A stretch of DNA of 64,000 nucleotides from Acidobacteriaceae bacterium (GTDB taxonomy: Bacteria > Acidobacteriota > Terriglobia > Terriglobales > Acidobacteriaceae): the NCBI GenBank assembly GCA_035944135.1, contig DASZBM010000002.1, positions 806,001-870,000 of the forward strand. Direction: 5' to 3'. Below are positions 26,117 through 33,742 of the stretch, piece by piece. The position numbers were made by a program, and so were the translations under genes. The notes under the pieces are model-generated. The model made no database searches and was not told the DNA's origin. It saw only the letters and a program-made list of their open reading frames with translations. Positions within the stretch are counted from its first letter, which is position 1, and the number at the start of each line of letters is the position of its first letter.

Positions 26117-27004
26117 CTAGCAGTTGCGCCGCCCCGCTCGCAGCGGCCACAGCAGGTCCAGCGGTCCGCGCCCATGTCCCAACCCCGGAGCCGACCTCAG
26201 CGCCTCCGCCACATAGGCCTTCGCCCGGCTGACCGCGACCGCCGGAGCATCGCCCAGGATCAGCCGCGACAGCAGCGCCGACGAGAAGGCGCACCCGGTC
26301 CCGTGAGTCGAGGTCGTCTCCACATGCTCGCCCGGAAATGCCTGCACCGCCCCGCCCGGCACCCTCAGCAGGTCCACCGGTTCCCTTTGATCCCCTCCCG
26401 TCGCCACGATATGCAACCGCGGGTGCCGCTTCCCCAGCACGTCGGCCGCCTCTCTGGCCTGCTCGATCGTCCTGACCGGCCTGCCGGCCAGGATGGAAAG
26501 CTCGGCCCAGTTGGGCGTAATCCACCCGGCGAGCGGCAGAAGCTCAGTGTGGATCCGCCGCTCCCCCTGCGACTCGAGAAGCTGGTGCCCAGAGCTCGAA
26601 CGCAAGACCGGGTCGATCACCACAGGCACCTGATACGGGGCCGCCCGCAGGAAGGAGGAAACCACCTGCACGATTGCATCCGAAGCCAGCATCCCGATCT
26701 TTACGCCGGCTGCGGGCAGGTCCGCCGAAATGTGCTCCAGCGTTCGGAGAAGCCACTCCGGGTCGACTGCCCGAACCGCCGCTACTCCCATCGTGGACTG
26801 CACCGTCATCGCGCTGATCGCCGAGGTGCCGAAAATTCCGTGCGCCGCAAACACCGCCAGGTCAGCCGTCACCCCCGCGCCGCTCGACGGGTCGAAACCG
26901 GCAATCGACAGCGCCACGGCGGCAGGCCGATAGTGATTTGCCGGTTCGGAGTTCGCAGAGGGACGCAATCCTGACCTCGAGTCTGGGACTGTTTTTCCTA
27001 GCAT
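26117..27004 (-). CDS. thiD: Hydroxymethylpyrimidine/phosphomethylpyrimidine kinase
   Basis: A 295-residue ribokinase-fold enzyme that phosphorylates HMP and HMP-phosphate for thiamine synthesis. It has the ThiD opening ALSIAGFDPSSGAGVTADLAVF, the family segment ISAMTVQSTMGV and the C-terminal anion-hole motif THGTGCAFSSAL. I selected ATG 27004; the frame is open further upstream (to 27250), but that part overlaps the divergent rlpA-like gene and lacks family similarity. Even so the start has no clear ribosome site and a later one is possible. It forms an operon with thiS. Confidence 0.92.
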   Translation of the reverse strand: MLGKTVPDSRSGLRPSANSEPANHYRPAAVALSIAGFDPSSGAGVTADLAVFAAHGIFGTSAISAMTVQSTMGVAAVRAVDPEWLLRTLEHISADLPAAGVKIGMLASDAIVQVVSSFLRAAPYQVPVVIDPVLRSSSGHQLLESQGERRIHTELLPLAGWITPNWAELSILAGRPVRTIEQAREAADVLGKRHPRLHIVATGGDQREPVDLLRVPGGAVQAFPGEHVETTSTHGTGCAFSSALLSRLILGDAPAVAVSRAKAYVAEALRSAPGLGHGRGPLDLLWPLRAGRRNC

Positions 27005-27057
27005 ACAAGCGGGGCGAGCGCAAGGTACGAAGGTAATGGAAAGTGGCTTTAGCTTGT

Positions 27058-27086
27058 TTGACTTAGGTGGGAGGAACCTAGACAAT
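27058..27086 (+). promoter_or_regulatory. Candidate promoter of the rlpA-like gene
   Basis: TTGACT (27058-27063) and GACAAT (27081-27086) are separated by 17 bases. The predicted transcription start falls at or next to the ATG at 27093, which would make the message leaderless; otherwise the ATG at 27141 would be used. Experimental mapping is needed to decide. Confidence 0.35.
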
Positions 27087-27092
27087 ATATGT

Positions 27093-27617
27093 ATGAACGA
27101 TACCTCGAGAAGTTCCAGGCGAGGGATTCGGTCGAAGTGGATGCGTCGGCCTTTGCAAGCCGGCCTCCTGGCCGCAACCCTGGGTGTGACGGCAAGCATT
27201 ATCGCCGCTCCCGCCAAAGACAACGGTCCAGTGCCGACCAACACGGTCAAGCAGCATCACTGGTATCAAATCGGCGAAGCTTCGTGGTACGGCTCTCATT
27301 TTCAGGGCCGTAAGACGGCAGACGGTGAAAAGTACGACATGAACGCCTTCACCTGTGCCCACCGCACACTCCCCCTGGGGACGTGGCTGCGCGTGACGAA
27401 CCTTCGCAATCACAGATCGGCCTTTGTCCGCGTCAACGACCGCGGTCCGGTCCCAACCAGCCGTATTTTGGATCTCTCGTATGCGGCTGCCCACAAGATC
27501 GGCCTCTCTGGCCTGGCTCAGGTAAAGATTGAACGGGTCACACCGAACGATCCTGCCCTCGCCGACCAGCTAGTCGCCGAACTGGAAAAACCGGCGAACC
27601 CGATTACCGTCAGGTGA
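27093..27617 (+). CDS. RlpA-like septal ring lytic transglycosylase (double-psi beta-barrel)
   Basis: About 174 residues. The DPBB domain (about 60-150) includes GEASWYGSHFQGRKTADGE, AHRTLPLGTWLRV and FVRVNDRGPV, where the conserved Asp and aromatic residues act on naked glycan strands of peptidoglycan. There is no SPOR domain, unlike Escherichia coli RlpA. A membrane or signal segment (LQAGLLAATLGVTASIIAA) precedes it. The start is uncertain: ATG 27036, 27093 and 27141 are all in frame; 27093 is preferred because the candidate promoter leads to it. It is divergent from thiD. Confidence 0.85.
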   Translation: MNDTSRSSRRGIRSKWMRRPLQAGLLAATLGVTASIIAAPAKDNGPVPTNTVKQHHWYQIGEASWYGSHFQGRKTADGEKYDMNAFTCAHRTLPLGTWLRVTNLRNHRSAFVRVNDRGPVPTSRILDLSYAAAHKIGLSGLAQVKIERVTPNDPALADQLVAELEKPANPITVR

Positions 27618-27690
27618 GTCGATAAAGGCAAGCTCAGACAGTAGAGTAACTTGGTCTGCTGCACTTAAAGTACTTCTATATCGTCTGAAC

Positions 27691-27723
27691 GAAAAATAGG
27701 CCCCGCTCGGTGAAGAGCGGGGC
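27691..27723 (-). terminator. Intrinsic terminator, probably bidirectional
   Basis: GCCCCGCTC (27700-27708) and GAGCGGGGC (27715-27723) form a perfect 9-bp stem with a 6-base loop. On the minus strand it is followed by CTATTTTTC. It ends the arginine-deiminase-like gene and may also stop the rlpA-like transcript arriving on the plus strand. Confidence 0.85.
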
Positions 27724-27751
27724 TTCCCTCTTTGGACAAACCTTTAGAAAC

Positions 27752-28660
27752 TCAGGCGGCTCGAACCGTCCGCACCACCCCGTGCGTGACCGGCAGATCG
27801 CTCAGGCGAAGTGCCAGCGCGCCCGCGCCACCGCCGCCCTTGATAAACTCGCTGAGTTCCAGTTGAACGACGTCGAAGTTCAGGTCGAAGAGCGTCTTCG
27901 CCAGCTCCGGGCTGACTTCGCCAGTAAACACAGTGCGGCCGATGTTCAGCGCGCAGCAGGCCATGCGAGTCGCGTCTGCTTCCGAGACGGCGATCCTGCG
28001 GTCCGCCGGATAGACCTTTTCGATTTCGGCGCGTGAAGCTGCGTCGAATGCTCCCGGGTAGTAGAGGAGAAAGCCTCCGTGCAGCGGCGTGAAGCAGGTA
28101 TCCAGGTGATAGAACCGGGGATCGGTCAGGTGGAGCGAGTGCACCGGGACATGCCAGGCATCGGCGACGTGGGCGTGCGCGGCGCGGCATGTACGGACGC
28201 CATGGGCGGCCCAGAGCATCTTGCCTTCGTCGTCGAAGGCGCTGTCGCCCTGGCCCTCATAGGCGGTCTCGCGCGGCGTCTCCCAGAGCAGGAAGCCCTG
28301 GTTGATGAGCCATTGCTTCAGGAAGACGGTCTCGGCCCGGCGCTGTGTCGGGCTGAAGCTGGACACGGCGGCAACGCCATGATGAATCAGGGCGCCGTGG
28401 CCCAGGAACGTCATGTCCGGGCAGCCAGGCTCGGGATGAAGGAGTCTTACGTCGGCCACGCTGTGGAGGACGTTGTAGAGGCTTTTCCACTGGGCGAAGG
28501 CGAGATCGCGCGACGACCGGTTCACGTTTCCGGCCATCCATGGATTCAAAACGTAATCCACCCCGTACCATTCCGGCGGGCACATCAAAAAAGTTGGGCG
28601 GGTATAGTGAGGCGTTGAATCGAGGCTTTCCTGCTGTACTACCGTGCTGCTTGTGGCCAT
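27752..28660 (-). CDS. Arginine deiminase/dimethylargininase-like protein lacking the expected nucleophilic Cys
   Basis: A 302-residue protein with the guanidino-modifying (pentein) fold. It opens RPTFLMCPPEWYGVDYVLNPW. The acidic active-site region is YEGQGDSAFD (E135 to D142) and the catalytic His is H185 in RFYHLDTCFTPL. Relatives end the active site with SEFxK-GGG-xx-C-L, where the Cys attacks the guanidinium carbon. Here the aligned stretch is SEFIKGGGGAGALALRL and the Cys position is A281. It may therefore be a pseudoenzyme or use different chemistry. ATG 28660 fits the family start; the frame open to 28783 is not family-like. A strong terminator follows. Confidence 0.8.
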   Translation of the reverse strand: MATSSTVVQQESLDSTPHYTRPTFLMCPPEWYGVDYVLNPWMAGNVNRSSRDLAFAQWKSLYNVLHSVADVRLLHPEPGCPDMTFLGHGALIHHGVAAVSSFSPTQRRAETVFLKQWLINQGFLLWETPRETAYEGQGDSAFDDEGKMLWAAHGVRTCRAAHAHVADAWHVPVHSLHLTDPRFYHLDTCFTPLHGGFLLYYPGAFDAASRAEIEKVYPADRRIAVSEADATRMACCALNIGRTVFTGEVSPELAKTLFDLNFDVVQLELSEFIKGGGGAGALALRLSDLPVTHGVVRTVRAA

Positions 28661-28785
28661 ATGTACTGATTCCCTACTTTCCGTCAGGGAGTCTGCCTCC
28701 GGCCAACAACCTTCGTCAAGTGGCTCTCTGCGGAAGTGGGTGCCTCTTTTGGGGACACCCCTCCCACTTTTGATGCAAACCAATG

Positions 28786-28811
28786 AAAAGGGCCGCCTTA
28801 GCGGCGGACCC
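28786..28811 (-). terminator. Intrinsic terminator of the zinc-ribbon gene
   Basis: On the minus strand GGGTCCGCC (28811-28803) pairs with GGCGGCCC (28797-28790) with one bulged base, followed by TTTT (28789-28786). It lies 55 bases beyond the stop of the zinc-ribbon gene. Confidence 0.7.
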
Positions 28812-28865
28812 TCTTGTGCAAATCGATGAGCGGTTTTCGAACGATTTACAGGTTCTGGTAGAAAT

Positions 28866-29045
28866 TTACAGCTTCTCGTAGAAGTCGCAGGCCGAGCAGG
28901 AGATGTAAACTCCGCCTGGAACGCCGCGCTCGCGGTCCTTCACGCGCTTCACAATGCGCGTCGGCTTCGAACACTTCGGACAGTCGGTGCTCTTCTGTGT
29001 ATCCATGACCTTCTTGCGGTCACCGGTCTTGGCAATCTTCGCCAT
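28866..29045 (-). CDS. Small zinc-ribbon protein
   Basis: A 59-residue protein with a ribosome site AGGAGAG before ATG 29045. CPKCSKPT and the later CSACDFYEKL give two CxxC knuckles that would bind one zinc ion. The basic middle (RIVKRVKDRERGVPGG) suggests RNA or DNA contact. Similar short proteins are widespread and unnamed. It has its own terminator (28786-28811). Confidence 0.75.
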   Translation of the reverse strand: MAKIAKTGDRKKVMDTQKSTDCPKCSKPTRIVKRVKDRERGVPGGVYISCSACDFYEKL

Positions 29046-29212
29046 GTCTCTCTCCTGCAAAACTCAAAATCTGGCGTACCCCGGACGCGTCGTGCGCCTG
29101 AGCGCACTCACTCTCTGCGGGCGATTGGGATTGCCGAACAGGAGGGATATGGAAGCAGACGCCGGGTACTGCTCCTCACCCAGAATACACGAGTTTTCCG
29201 CGCTCTCCAAAG

Positions 29213-30427
29213 CTAGCGCGTCGACGCCAACTGCTGTGTCTTAGAGGGATCCTGCGGCGATGCAGGCGCAGGCTGCGCCGGGGTGCTCTGCGGCTGAGCT
29301 GATGTTTGTGCAGGCTGCGCTGAAGTCTGTTGGCTCGGCGTCTGTGCTGGTGCCTGATCGACCGGCATCTTGACTTTCCCCATGCCGGGCACATTCTGCG
29401 CCGTGTCCAGAACCTCGCCGGGCTTACGCAGAGTCGGCGCTGCAGCGCCGTTTCGGTCTCCGTCCGCAGTGATCTGGGGATCGCCATTGACGATGGTCCG
29501 GGCCTGGAGTGTTGGTTCAGGTTCGCCGCCGATCTCGTTCTTATCGTGGACCTCTATCGGTTTGCCGATGGCAGCAATTTCGAGCCGCACCACCTTGCCG
29601 TTCTTGAACCGCACAAACTGAGTCGGCCGCGGAGGATCACCGTAGATCCACTCTTCGTAGATCGGGCTGTCTGGATCGTCAGTTGACGTATGCTCGCGCT
29701 CCTTGGTCTTCGGCTCGCCCATCGAGGCCAAAACCATGCGGTGGTTCATGCCGACAAGAATCTCGTGCGCCGCCACGGCCTCGCGTACTTTGGGCGGCAG
29801 CGTATCGGCGTATGCCTCCGCGCTGGACTTCGCGCGGAAGTCGACCACCGGATCGAGCAGCGCCTTTACCTCCGCCGCCGTCACCTCCGGAACGCCGCCC
29901 TCGAAGATCAGGGTGACGCGGCAGCCGGTGGCGAGCGGGCCCTGCTGCGCCAATGGCATATTGTTGAGGGAAATGTGACTGAGGAAGCGGTGCTTCGCGT
30001 ATGGCCCGCCATTGAAGTCGATGATGATGCGGTCGCCGCGGAACTCCAGGTTGGTGATTTCGACACGGTCGCCGGCCGCCGCCGACTGCCCTTTCTCGTA
30101 CAGCATGCGCTTGTACTCTTCGTCGCTGGGGCTCATCTTGCCGTTGGCAATGAGCTGCATGCCTGCGCCCAGCGGCAGCTCGCGATGCGCGAAGCCCTGT
30201 TCCGCTTCGAGATCGCGAATCAACTCCTGGCGGCCCTTCACGTCGAGCGGTCCGGTCGGCAGTTCAACGCGAGTCGGATGAAATTCGGTAGTGACGTCGG
30301 CGGTTGCGGTCTTCATTCCCACCGTGAAGACCTGCGCGAAAAGTGCTGGCGTTGCGCAGAAAGTAACGCCGCACAGGAGTGCCCCGGCGAGCGGCGAAAT
30401 CTGCGATCTGCGTGCGCATGGGCCCAT
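29213..30427 (-). CDS. Exported protein of unknown function with Pro/Gln-rich tail
   Basis: 404 residues from ATG 30427, chosen because AGGTGA lies five bases upstream; ATG 30448 and 30478 are further in-frame options. A signal peptide (LAGALLCGVTFCATPALFAQ) is followed by a region from about 25 to 310 with no recognised fold. Its elements include ELIRDLEAEQGFAHRELPLG, VEITNLEFRGDRIIIDFNGG and VLASMGEPKTKERE; the last recalls a lipoprotein SmpA-like turn. The last 70 residues are a low-complexity tail of Gln, Ala, Pro, Thr and Ser. It is probably periplasmic. It precedes, and may share a transcript with, no identifiable partner. Confidence 0.75.
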   Translation of the reverse strand: MGPCARRSQISPLAGALLCGVTFCATPALFAQVFTVGMKTATADVTTEFHPTRVELPTGPLDVKGRQELIRDLEAEQGFAHRELPLGAGMQLIANGKMSPSDEEYKRMLYEKGQSAAAGDRVEITNLEFRGDRIIIDFNGGPYAKHRFLSHISLNNMPLAQQGPLATGCRVTLIFEGGVPEVTAAEVKALLDPVVDFRAKSSAEAYADTLPPKVREAVAAHEILVGMNHRMVLASMGEPKTKEREHTSTDDPDSPIYEEWIYGDPPRPTQFVRFKNGKVVRLEIAAIGKPIEVHDKNEIGGEPEPTLQARTIVNGDPQITADGDRNGAAAPTLRKPGEVLDTAQNVPGMGKVKMPVDQAPAQTPSQQTSAQPAQTSAQPQSTPAQPAPASPQDPSKTQQLASTR

Positions 30428-30507
30428 GCAGTCACCTGCGAACACCATGATTGTGCGCTTACATCTGCCGTCGCGCAAGTGCGGCTTATGGACAGCTCAG
30501 ATGCGGT

Positions 30508-31551
30508 CTAGAGGTGATGCGTGGGTTCGGATGACGCGGGTCTTTCAGAGCCGTTGATGCTCGGCGCAGGGGCAATCTGTACCAGCGGAGGAGCGCTGGC
30601 CGCGGCAGTCTGCTCCATGGCCGCGTGGGCTGCGGGTGGCGGCACGTCCATCGGATAGCCGGCGGGCACGAGCAGCGGGTGCGTGTAATTCCACGCGTAT
30701 GTGCGTGTCACCCGATAGACGACGACCATGACCACCACCAGGACGATCGCCGTAAACAGCGCGCCGTCCGGCCCGTAGACGCCGCCGGTGAGCCAGGCCG
30801 GGCTGCTGGTGTCTGTCTGGACGATGCTGGTGTAACTTGCCACCCCGCCAACGGGAAGCCCGAAGATAACCGCGATGGCGGCAGCCCAGGCGAAGTGCAA
30901 TCCCCATCCCAGCCAGAGCGCGTGCGTGCGCAGGTAGGCGAGCGAAAGCAGCACGCCGCCGATGATCATGATGATGAAGCTGAGCCCGGTGGCGTTGGGC
31001 GACATGCCGCCGATCAACGCATAAATTCCTGCCAGCAGAAGAGTTGCGGAGGTCGGGCCGACGGCGTCGATCAGCCTGCGGAACAGAAATCCGCGGAACG
31101 CGACCTCGCTGGCCAGCGCGGCGATGGCGAGCGTGAGGATCGAAAGCAGCGTTCCGCCCCATGCCGATGCCGTCCAGGAGAACTCCGGATGCAGGGCGCC
31201 GGCGATCACCATCGGGATGACGGCGATAACCGCCGCGGCCCAGCCGATGAGCACGCCGCGCGTCCACTCCTCGCCGGTGGTCGCCCGCAGCGGCAGCGCA
31301 TTCGCCTGCCGGACGCTACCCTGCCGTGTGCCGACCCAGTTAAGGCAGGTGAAGCCCACCAGCAGCAGAAACAACAGCACCAGATTGACTAGAAGATCCT
31401 GCGCTCCGGCGCTCCAGGCGAACCGACCGGCAAGCCCCTGGCCGGTGCGGAAAGCGATGGCGTGCGCGGCGAGCAGCCACAGCACACCCGTGACGAACAG
31501 CGCCAGATGCATGGATCTGGGGACCGGAGCTGGAATTGCGGTCGAAGACAA
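30508..31551 (-). CDS. CPBP-family intramembrane glutamic endopeptidase
   Basis: A 347-residue membrane protein with about eight hydrophobic segments. The CPBP (Abi/Rce1-like) signature appears as ASEVAFRGFLFRRL, in which the usual EExxR pair reads SE; further conserved positions are FHFAWAAA-like segments with His (LHFAWAAAIAVIFGL). These proteases cleave within or near the membrane; bacterial roles range from bacteriocin immunity to maturation of prenylated peptides. The C-terminal 45 residues are hydrophilic and proline-rich. It lies 52 bases from accA on the same strand and may be in its transcript. Confidence 0.82.
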   Translation of the reverse strand: MSSTAIPAPVPRSMHLALFVTGVLWLLAAHAIAFRTGQGLAGRFAWSAGAQDLLVNLVLLFLLLVGFTCLNWVGTRQGSVRQANALPLRATTGEEWTRGVLIGWAAAVIAVIPMVIAGALHPEFSWTASAWGGTLLSILTLAIAALASEVAFRGFLFRRLIDAVGPTSATLLLAGIYALIGGMSPNATGLSFIIMIIGGVLLSLAYLRTHALWLGWGLHFAWAAAIAVIFGLPVGGVASYTSIVQTDTSSPAWLTGGVYGPDGALFTAIVLVVVMVVVYRVTRTYAWNYTHPLLVPAGYPMDVPPPAAHAAMEQTAAASAPPLVQIAPAPSINGSERPASSEPTHHL

Positions 31552-31603
31552 CGGTGCTCAAACTCCTTCTGCGCTGGGCCCGTCGTCGACCGTCCGTTCG
31601 CGC

Positions 31604-32455
31604 TCAGACTGCCGTGTAAAACTGCGCGATATTGCGGAACTTGGCGTAGCGCGCCTCCAGCATCTGCTCGATTGGGAGTGACCGCAGTTCGCTGAGGTGC
31701 TGTTGCAGGCGTTCGTCGAGAAGCTGAGCCGCGCGCTCCGGATCATTCTGCGTCCCACCATCAGGCTCCACGATCACGTCGTCCACGCAGCCTAGCATTT
31801 TGACGTCCTCTGCCGTGTATCGGAGAGCGGCGGCTGCCTGCTGCTTCTTGGCCGCGTCCTTCCACATGATGGACGCGCAACCCTCCGGCGAGATGACCGA
31901 ATAGATCGCGTTCTCCAGCATCAGCACGCGGTCCGCGACAGCCAGCGCCAGCGCTCCGCCAGATCCGCCCTCCCCGGTGATGGTGGCAATGGTCGGCACA
32001 CGCAACCGCGACATCTCCAGCAGATTGCGGGCGATCGCCTCGCCCTGTCCACGCTCCTCGGCGCCGAGGCCGGGGTTTGCGCCGGCAAGGTCGATGAAAG
32101 TAAAGACCGGCCGATTGAACTTTTCCGCGATCTTCATGGCACGCAGCGCCTTGCGATAGCCTTCAGGGTCCGGCGAGCCGAACTTGCGCGCGATCCGCTC
32201 CTTCACGCTGCGACCCTTCAGGTTTCCGATAACCAGCACCGGCTCGCCATGGAATCTCGCCATGCCAGCCGCCATCGCACCGTCGTCCGCAAACTGGCGG
32301 TCGCCGTGAATTTCGCTGAAATCCGTAAAGATCGTCTGGATGTAATCCATGGGGTACGGACGTTGCGGGTGACGCGCCAGCTCGGTTTTCTGCCAAGCGT
32401 CTGGAACGGCTGCTTCGGTCGGGTGCGGCTGTTTGGGCTGCGGGTTCTCGGCCAT
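31604..32455 (-). CDS. accA: Acetyl-CoA carboxylase carboxyltransferase subunit alpha
   Basis: A 283-residue AccA, somewhat shorter than the roughly 319-residue E. coli protein because the N-terminal helix is reduced. With AccD it moves carboxyl from biotin to acetyl-CoA, giving malonyl-CoA for fatty-acid synthesis. Family marks are HPQRPYPMDYIQTIF, GDRQFADDGAM, FIDLAGANPGLGAEERGQGE and the oxyanion segment ITGEGGSGGALALAVAD. ATG 32455 (MAENPQPK) is preferred; the open frame continues to 32716 but overlaps the DoxX gene. No accD is in the window. Confidence 0.95.
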   Translation of the reverse strand: MAENPQPKQPHPTEAAVPDAWQKTELARHPQRPYPMDYIQTIFTDFSEIHGDRQFADDGAMAAGMARFHGEPVLVIGNLKGRSVKERIARKFGSPDPEGYRKALRAMKIAEKFNRPVFTFIDLAGANPGLGAEERGQGEAIARNLLEMSRLRVPTIATITGEGGSGGALALAVADRVLMLENAIYSVISPEGCASIMWKDAAKKQQAAAALRYTAEDVKMLGCVDDVIVEPDGGTQNDPERAAQLLDERLQQHLSELRSLPIEQMLEARYAKFRNIAQFYTAV

Positions 32456-32490
32456 CGAATGTACCAAAGCGATTGTAAGCGATATCGGGG

Positions 32491-32955
32491 TCACCGCCGG
32501 TGCAACAACCCAGACCAACTCACGTCCAGCCGCTCGCGGCCGAACAACAGTACTGCCAGGACGAGACTGTAGAGCAACTGCTGCCCTGCCACCGTCCAGT
32601 CCTGTTTCATCGTGATCCCGAACATGAGCAGCAACATCAGCAGCAGAGCTGTGACCAGCGCAAACCGCACGCCCACGCCGAAAAGCAGCATGAGCCCCAC
32701 CGCCAGCTCCACCCACGGAACTACATATCCTATTACCAGCACGAGACTGGCCGGCAGCGGCGCTTTCGCCATGTCCCCAACCATCCAGTGCGCAAAGCCG
32801 CCAAGGTGTGTGCCTGTGAATATCCGGGCGAACCCATGGCCGAAGAAGTCCATGCCAGCGATGACCCGCAGCAGCAAATACGCAATGCGCTGGTCTATAG
32901 GGATCGAAACAGCAGAGATCGGAACAGCCGAAATCGAAACAGTCGAATTCTCCAT
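32491..32955 (-). CDS. DoxX-family membrane protein
   Basis: A 154-residue protein with four membrane segments typical of the DoxX/DoxD family, including AYLLLRVIAGMDFFGHGFARI, WMVGDMAKAPLP and VVPWVELAVGLMLLFG. The N-terminal 20 residues are a low-complexity repeat (STVSISAVPISAVSIP), mirrored by imperfect tandem repeats in the DNA. The family is implicated in thiosulfate or redox reactions at the membrane, but no role can be assigned here. ATG 32955 is 34 bases from the preceding lipoprotein gene. Confidence 0.85.
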   Translation of the reverse strand: MENSTVSISAVPISAVSIPIDQRIAYLLLRVIAGMDFFGHGFARIFTGTHLGGFAHWMVGDMAKAPLPASLVLVIGYVVPWVELAVGLMLLFGVGVRFALVTALLLMLLLMFGITMKQDWTVAGQQLLYSLVLAVLLFGRERLDVSWSGLLHRR

Positions 32956-32989
32956 GCCGGATTCGATGCTGTTCACGGCTCCCCGACGG

Positions 32990-33694
32990 TTACTGTGCCG
33001 GCAAAACGATCCGCAAAACATGGGCCGGCGACGTGCCGAGCGCCTTCACGCCTGCTCCTTTGCCAGCCGGCAGCCACAACGTCGACGACTCCTCCGGAAA
33101 TGCCTGCCTTCGCCGCCCTTCTTTCAACTCCGATGGTGAAAACGCCACCAGGACCGACGGTGCGCTCTCTTCGGGCAGCGGACACCAACTGCCTAAATCG
33201 CACACCACGCGCTCGATCCTCAATGCCGGATCCTCAAACTCCACCTTCGTTCCCTGCACCAGCGGCTCCGGTGCGTTGCCGCGAAACTCCCGCTTCAATG
33301 TTCCCAGCGGCACCTTCTTCAGCTCGACGCGCAGATAATCCGACGGTTTATCGCTCAAATTAGCCAGGCTGTGACGCTCTCTTCTTCCCGGGCTTACGCG
33401 ATACGATCCCGTGTGCGTCGGCGGCCGCGTGAGAATCACATTCTCAGGCTCGTGCACAAACCGCACCGGGCCCGAATCATTCAGATAGACGTAGATTGTC
33501 GGATGTTCTGAATGGTCGTGCACCGGAACCTGCTCATGCGGTCCATAGTGCACTCGCAGAACAACAACCTCAGGATTGTCCAGCACCTTGCGATAGTTGT
33601 TCGGCAGCGTGACGGTCGGATCCTGTGCCACTGCCTGAGGGCCGCACGATGCAAGCATTGCCACGAGAACGATCAGCAGCAGAACCCTTCTCAA
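32990..33694 (-). CDS. Cupin-like lipoprotein
   Basis: A 234-residue protein with a lipobox at LASC (MLASCGPQA, Cys near 17), so it is probably anchored by lipid in the outer or inner membrane. Two beta-rich halves follow. The first holds VHYGPHEQVPVHDHSEHPTIYVYL, a cupin-type metal-site pattern with several His residues. The second has VWLPAGKGAGVKAL-like strands (STLWLPAGKGAGV). It may be a bicupin dioxygenase-like or sugar-binding protein. It lies in one direction with dnaE, DoxX and accA. Confidence 0.75.
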   Translation of the reverse strand: MRRVLLLIVLVAMLASCGPQAVAQDPTVTLPNNYRKVLDNPEVVVLRVHYGPHEQVPVHDHSEHPTIYVYLNDSGPVRFVHEPENVILTRPPTHTGSYRVSPGRRERHSLANLSDKPSDYLRVELKKVPLGTLKREFRGNAPEPLVQGTKVEFEDPALRIERVVCDLGSWCPLPEESAPSVLVAFSPSELKEGRRRQAFPEESSTLWLPAGKGAGVKALGTSPAHVLRIVLPAQ

Positions 33695-33742
33695 CCGATG
33701 CCTCCGCTACAGAGAAAGCTTACGCTTGTGGGCCCGCCTGCT

